From the NCBI GenBank assembly GCA_011773575.1, contig WVXJ01000166.1, forward strand, positions 1 through 8,469: 8,469 nucleotides of DNA, in the 5' to 3' direction. Shown one piece after another: positions 5,839 through 8,469 of this stretch. A program made the translations under genes and the position numbers. How positions within the stretch are numbered: the stretch's first letter is position 1; every line of letters starts with the position of its first letter. The DNA comes from Armatimonadota bacterium. GTDB taxonomy: Bacteria; Armatimonadota; Hebobacteria; Hebobacterales; WVXJ01. Below the pieces are notes generated by a model. The model did no database searches and had not been told where the DNA came from. It was given only the letters and a program-made list of their open reading frames with translations.

Positions 5839-6222
5839 TCACACTCTCCTGCGCTTGGGGGGGCGGCATCCATTATGGGGAATGGGCGTAACGTCCCGAA
5901 TGGAGGTGATCTCCAGACCGCTCGTCTGCAGGGCGCGAATCGCAGTTTCCCGACCTCCGCCGGGGCCTCTCACATACACATCCACCCGCCGCATCCCTTG
6001 ATCCACGGCGCGCCGCGCGGCCGCCTCCGCCACCTGCCTGGCGGCGAAGGGAGTGCCTTTGCGTGTGCCTTTCTGACCTGAAGAGCCGCCGGAGGCCCAC
6101 GATATCACTTCTCCTGCCGGGTCTGTTATGGAAACGATGGTGTTGTTAAAGGTCGATCTGATATAAGCACGTCCGTGAACGACCCCCTTGCGCTCTTTCT
6201 TCTTTCCGCCTTTTTTCGCCAT
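5839..6222 (-). CDS. rpsK: 30S ribosomal protein S11
   Basis: S11 (uS11) sits on the small-subunit platform near the E-site and the anti-Shine-Dalgarno region of 16S rRNA. With the ATG at 6222 the product is 127 residues, against a usual 127-130. Seen: a lysine-rich MAKKGGKKKERKG opening, then VHGRAYIRSTFNNTIVSITD at about 15-34, WASGGSSGQKGTRKGTPFAAR at about 42-62, DVYVRGPGGGRETAIRAL, and the conserved ending TPIPHNGCRPPKRRRV. A TTG codon 51 bases upstream is in frame and would add 17 residues with no family match. The ATG is chosen because AGGA lies ten bases before it and the standard S11 length results. It follows rpsM by 82 bases, the widest gap in the window, and lies 29 bases ahead of rpsD. 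Confidence 0.98.
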   Translation of the reverse strand: MAKKGGKKKERKGVVHGRAYIRSTFNNTIVSITDPAGEVISWASGGSSGQKGTRKGTPFAARQVAEAAARRAVDQGMRRVDVYVRGPGGGRETAIRALQTSGLEITSIRDVTPIPHNGCRPPKRRRV

Positions 6223-6232
6223 GATTCTTCTT

Positions 6233-6236
6233 TCCT
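6233..6236 (-). promoter_or_regulatory. rpsK ribosome binding site
   Basis: AGGA (6236-6233), within AGGAAAGAAG, lies ten bases before the ATG at 6222. It selects this start over an in-frame TTG at 6273, which has no comparable site at the right distance. Confidence 0.65.
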
Positions 6237-6304
6237 GTTCGCCGCCGGGCAGTATCCTCTCAAGTGCGCTCAATCCAATGACGCCCTGTAAACCGCCGCT
6301 TCTG

Positions 6305-6685
6305 TTACGGCATCTTCTTGCTGCGCTTTATCCCTACGCTACGGCGAGGGCCTTTGCGAGTGCGCGCGTTTGTGGAGGTGCGCTGGCCTCTCACCGGTAA
6401 TCCTCGGCGGTGACGTATGCCGCGATAGCAACTGATCTCCACCAACCGCTGTATGTTGCCGGTGACGGCGCGGCGCAGATCCCCTTCTACGCGGTAGTCG
6501 CGCTCCACGATCTCTCTGAGCCGAGAAACCTCGGCCTCCGTGAGGTCTTTTATTTTCGTATCCGGGCTCACTCCGGAGGCGGCGAGTATCCGCTTGCTCA
6601 CAGAAGGCCCTATCCCATAGATGCGAGTAAGACCGATCTCCACCCGCTTGTCTCTGGGCAAATCTATACCTGCAATCCTCGCCAT
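6305..6685 (-). CDS. rpsM: 30S ribosomal protein S13
   Basis: S13 (uS13) lies at the head of the small subunit, forms bridges to the large subunit and touches P-site tRNA through its tail. The 126 residues are within the usual 115-126. Seen: MARIAGIDLPRDKRVEIGLTRIYGIG opens the protein, with the helix-two-turn-helix motif GIGPSVSKRILAASG. DYRVEGDLRR lies near 68-77, then SCYRGIRHRRGLPVRGQRTSTNARTRKGPRR near 88-118, all hallmark blocks. The tail is KRSKKMP. The ATG is four bases after the rpmJ stop, and its Shine-Dalgarno AAGGA (6697-6693) is built from the last codons of rpmJ, with seven bases of spacing. The two are therefore likely coupled. The following gap to rpsK is 82 bases. Confidence 0.98.
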   Translation of the reverse strand: MARIAGIDLPRDKRVEIGLTRIYGIGPSVSKRILAASGVSPDTKIKDLTEAEVSRLREIVERDYRVEGDLRRAVTGNIQRLVEISCYRGIRHRRGLPVRGQRTSTNARTRKGPRRSVGIKRSKKMP

Positions 6686-6689
6686 CGCG

Positions 6690-6803
6690 CTATCCTTGCA
6701 CCTGTTTGTGTTTAGGCTTTTCGCAGATCACCCTGACCTTGCCGTGTCTGCGAATGATTTTGCACTGCTCACAGATTTTTCGAACCGAAGCTCGCACTTT
6801 CAT
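6690..6803 (-). CDS. rpmJ: 50S ribosomal protein L36, zinc-binding form
   Basis: This short gene codes for 37 residues. L36 (bL36) is the smallest large-subunit protein and helps organise 23S rRNA near the factor-binding region. Seen: MKVRASVRKICEQCKIIRRHGKVRVICEKPKHKQVQG (given here only to show the zinc ribbon) has Cys11, Cys14, Cys27 and His32, the C-x2-C-x12-C-x4-H set of the zinc (C+) type. Length and termini match the family exactly, except for Val in place of the usual Arg near the end (KQVQG for KQRQG). AAAGG seven bases before the ATG supports the start. It follows infA by 50 bases and precedes rpsM by four, the standard infA-rpmJ-rpsM order. The absence of a second, cysteine-free L36 copy elsewhere cannot be judged from this window. 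Confidence 0.98.
   Translation of the reverse strand: MKVRASVRKICEQCKIIRRHGKVRVICEKPKHKQVQG
6693..6697 (-). promoter_or_regulatory. rpsM ribosome binding site inside the rpmJ 3' end
   Basis: AAGGA is formed by the last Gln and Gly codons of rpmJ and sits seven bases before the rpsM ATG at 6685. The overlap implies coupled translation of L36 and S13. Confidence 0.7.
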
Positions 6804-6853
6804 CTCTTTACCTTTGCAGCATCCATGCCCAGGTCGCTTTGTGACCGCCAGGC

Positions 6854-7165
6854 CTATTTATAGCGATAGATGATCCTTCCTCTCGTCAAATCATATGGGG
6901 ACACTTCCACCCGCACTCTGTCTCCAGATAGAATGCGGATGAAATACATCCTCATCTTTCCTGACACATGGGCCAGAATCTTGTGGCCCTGGTCAGACTC
7001 CACCCGGAACATGGCGTTGGGGAGTGTCTCCACGACTACCCCCTCGACCTCCAGGCCGGCGGCCTGCGCCTGCGTCCCCTGACGGGGGCCAGTAGATGTC
7101 TTCCCGGATTTGCGTTTTGAACGTCCCCGCCTTCTCTTCAGTCTTCCGCCTCCCGGCCCTGTCAT
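6854..7165 (-). CDS. infA: Translation initiation factor IF-1 with N-terminal extension
   Basis: IF1 binds the ribosomal A site during initiation and assists IF2 and IF3. It is normally 70-75 residues; this product is 103. Seen: the OB-fold core is intact from about residue 38, with LEVEGVVVETLPNAMFRVE near 38-56, GHKILAHVSGKMR near 60-72 and the usual ending SPYDLTRGRIIYRYK. The 37 residues before it are rich in Arg, Lys and Gly (KRRRGRSKRKSGK at 10-22) and then in Gln and Ala. No ATG, GTG or TTG codon lies between residue 1 and the core in this frame, and GAGGA stands seven bases before the ATG at 7165, so the extension is very probably translated. It follows map by 14 bases. The extension could be an extra rRNA contact, but that is inference. 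Confidence 0.96.
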   Translation of the reverse strand: MTGPGGGRLKRRRGRSKRKSGKTSTGPRQGTQAQAAGLEVEGVVVETLPNAMFRVESDQGHKILAHVSGKMRMYFIRILSGDRVRVEVSPYDLTRGRIIYRYK

Positions 7166-7172
7166 TCCGATT

Positions 7173-7177
7173 TCCTC
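7173..7177 (-). promoter_or_regulatory. infA ribosome binding site
   Basis: GAGGA begins just past the map stop codon and lies seven bases before the ATG at 7165. It is the main evidence that IF1 starts with its unusual basic extension and not at the conserved core. Confidence 0.8.
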
Positions 7178-7179
7178 GA

Positions 7180-7959
7180 TTACGTGGCGATTGCCTCAGC
7201 CTCATCCTCACGACTGAGGATAAGAGGGCCTTTCTCAGTAATCGCTACAGTATGTTCAAAGTGAGCGGCAAGCGAACCATCACAGGTGCGATAGGTCCAT
7301 CCATCCGCCTCTCGCCGTATTTTCCAGTCCCCCATATTGACCATGGGCTCTATCGCCAAGGTCATCCCCGCTTTGAGCGAGGGAGAGCGCCCAGGAATGA
7401 CAGTATTGGGCACCTGGGGAGGTTCGTGCATCTCACGACCTACACCATGCCCCACCAGGTCTCTTACCACCGAATAACCCGCTTTCTCCACATAGTTCTG
7501 GATAGCCCGAGCTATGTCCACCAGTCGCTTGCCAACTCGCGCCTGGTCTATCCCCATGAAGAGCGCCGCTTTGGTTACCCCGATCAATTTTTTCGCTTCC
7601 GCTGAGATCTCTCCCACCCCAAATGTTATGGCGGCGTCGGCGTGATAACCATCTACCACTGCTCCCACATCCGCGCTTACAATGTCCCCTTCTCTGATGA
7701 CTCGGCAGTCCGGTATCCCGTGCACCACTTCATCGTTTATGGAGAGGCAGAAATTTGCCGGAAAGCCTCCATACCCTTTGAAAGAGGGCCGCCCGCCAAG
7801 TCCCCGGATGGTTACCTCCATGAGGGCATCAAGTTCCTCGCCGCTGATCCCGGGCACGGCCGTTTCCCGTATCTTGCGCAGGCAGACGCCAACAATGCGC
7901 CCCGCGCGGCGCATCATTTCAATCTCTTCTTGAGTTTTCAGTACCGGCTTACTTCCCAT
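7180..7959 (-). CDS. map: Methionine aminopeptidase, type I
   Basis: Map removes the initiator methionine from nascent proteins using two divalent metal ions. The 259 residues match the normal type Ia size (about 250-265) with no N-terminal zinc-finger extension. Seen: all expected active-site residues are present. His80 lies in the block INDEVVHGIP, the metal ligands are Asp97 (SADVG), Asp108 (HADAA), His171 (GHGVG), Glu204 (AIEPM) and Glu235 (FEHTV), and His178 is the substrate-contact histidine (EMHEPP). The start ATG is 47 bases past the adk stop. No good Shine-Dalgarno sequence precedes it (AACTTCGAGTCGCG), but the conserved opening KTQEEIEMMRRAGRIV follows at once, so the start is not in doubt. 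Placement between adk and infA is classic for this supercluster. Confidence 0.98.
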   Translation of the reverse strand: MGSKPVLKTQEEIEMMRRAGRIVGVCLRKIRETAVPGISGEELDALMEVTIRGLGGRPSFKGYGGFPANFCLSINDEVVHGIPDCRVIREGDIVSADVGAVVDGYHADAAITFGVGEISAEAKKLIGVTKAALFMGIDQARVGKRLVDIARAIQNYVEKAGYSVVRDLVGHGVGREMHEPPQVPNTVIPGRSPSLKAGMTLAIEPMVNMGDWKIRREADGWTYRTCDGSLAAHFEHTVAITEKGPLILSREDEAEAIAT

Positions 7960-7994
7960 CGCGACTCGAAGTTCTTGCTGTTCGCCGGTCTAGC

Positions 7995-8003
7995 AGTATA
8001 TCA
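7995..8003 (-). promoter_or_regulatory. Possible extended -10 promoter ahead of map
   Basis: TGATATACT in the adk-map gap fits the extended -10 pattern TGnTATAAT with one mismatch in the hexamer. The best -35 candidate at 17-base spacing (GTAACG, 8023-8018) matches only three of six consensus bases. It could be an internal promoter for map-infA and the genes after it, but one such match can arise by chance. Confidence 0.25.
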
Positions 8004-8005
8004 CA

Positions 8006-8469
8006 TCACTCCTTCGCCGTTACTGCCTGCCGTTTGCTGTTAAGGGCCTTCAATATCTCATCCGCGGCTGACTCCGCCCCTGTGCCGGCATTTACCTCGT
8101 GCAAGAGGCTGCGCGGACGGTAGTATTTCAACAATGGCTCGGTCTGTTCCCTATACACCCGAAGCCGGACTGCGACGGCCTCGGGGCGGTCATCCTTCCG
8201 TTGAACCAGGTCCACACCGCAGTTGTCGCATTTGCCCTCGACCTTGGGCGGCAGGGTATACACATTGTAGATAGCTTCACAGGCCGGACAGATTATTCTG
8301 CCAGAAAGTCGGCGAATAATCAACTCCTCTTCCACCTTCAGGTCAAACACCGCCTCCAGGTTCTGCTTATGCTCGGACAGAAAGCGATCCAGCATCTCTG
8401 CCTGCACGATTGTGCGAGGAAAACCGTCCACGATGAAGCCCCGGCTTAAGTCCCGCCGAGCAAGGTTGT
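8006..8469 (-). CDS. adk: Adenylate kinase, zinc-lid form, 5' end cut off by window
   Basis: Adk interconverts ATP plus AMP and two ADP, keeping the adenylate pool balanced. The last 153 codons of the frame are present; the P-loop half lies beyond the right edge. A full zinc-type enzyme is about 215 residues, so roughly 60 are missing. Seen in the fragment: RGFIVDGFPRTIVQAE at 9-24 is the AMP-binding DGFPR block. RLSGRIICPAC follows, with Cys60, Cys63, Cys80 and Cys83 forming the C-x2-C...C-x2-C zinc site in the lid. RKDDRPEAVAVRL is the conserved DD-E-V--RL block, and YREQTEPLLKYY follows. The C terminus after about residue 135 is ordinary. The four-cysteine lid is usual in Gram-positives and many deep lineages, and rare in gamma-proteobacteria. 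An ORF call beginning at the GTG of FIVDGFPR would be an artefact; the frame stays open to the window edge. Confidence 0.97.
   Translation of the reverse strand, partial: NLARRDLSRGFIVDGFPRTIVQAEMLDRFLSEHKQNLEAVFDLKVEEELIIRRLSGRIICPACEAIYNVYTLPPKVEGKCDNCGVDLVQRKDDRPEAVAVRLRVYREQTEPLLKYYRPRSLLHEVNAGTGAESAADEILKALNSKRQAVTAKE

Noticed and set aside
4013..6001. Plus-strand frames of 313 and 275 codons opposite rpoA and rpsD-rpsK
   Set aside because: They lie antisense to unmistakable RpoA, S4 and S11 coding sequence and have no recognisable domains.
5839..6273. Longer S11 starting at TTG 6273
   Set aside because: The extra 17 residues match nothing in S11. The ATG at 6222 has a ribosome site and gives the family length.
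8001..8020. AAGGAG followed by ATG-TGA at the adk stop
   Set aside because: This is a start directly followed by a stop with a spacing of only two bases, so it is most likely chance.

Overview
The window is a single-direction stretch of housekeeping genes, all on the minus strand. It holds the distal part of a ribosomal-protein supercluster followed by one metabolic-type gene. In transcription order (right to left) it reads: adk (5' end cut off), map, infA, rpmJ, rpsM, rpsK, rpsD, rpoA, rplQ, truA, rplM, rpsI, and a hydantoinase/oxoprolinase-family gene (3' end cut off at base 1). I see no gene on the plus strand, no tRNA or rRNA, no mobile element, no CRISPR array and no convincing terminator. 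The largest gap between genes is 82 bases (rpsM to rpsK), so no long stretch is unassigned.

The source is a bacterium with moderately GC-rich DNA. The order adk-map-infA-rpmJ-rpsM-rpsK-rpsD-rpoA-rplQ is shared by many Clostridia and by several deep lineages such as Chloroflexota and Armatimonadota. Here truA-rplM-rpsI follows directly, without the cobalt/ECF transporter genes found at that point in Bacillus. S4, L36 and adenylate kinase all carry the zinc-binding cysteine sets. This argues against typical gamma-proteobacteria. It does not fix the phylum, and several proteins carry unusual extensions, so an under-sampled lineage is plausible.

The genes work together in translation and transcription. 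Adk supplies ADP from AMP and ATP. Map removes initiator methionine. IF1 acts at initiation. L36, S13, S11, S4, L17, L13 and S9 build the ribosome. RpoA is the RNA polymerase assembly subunit, and TruA makes pseudouridine in tRNA anticodon arms. Spacing is tight: several Shine-Dalgarno sites lie inside the preceding gene (rpoA/rplQ, rpmJ/rpsM), and rplM and rpsI are almost fused. This suggests one long transcript with translational coupling.

Most of the window is orthodox. The points worth a second look are: (1) a hydantoinase/oxoprolinase-like ATPase with a GGTFTH variant phosphate motif, apparently transcribed from the ribosomal operon; (2) an IF1 with a basic N-terminal extension of about 30 residues that its start context strongly supports; (3) an L17 with two internal insertions, one coded by DNA that is almost entirely inverted repeats; (4) an RpoA ending in a run of nine glutamates whose codons also supply the rplQ ribosome binding site. 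I did not find a clear new multi-gene system.
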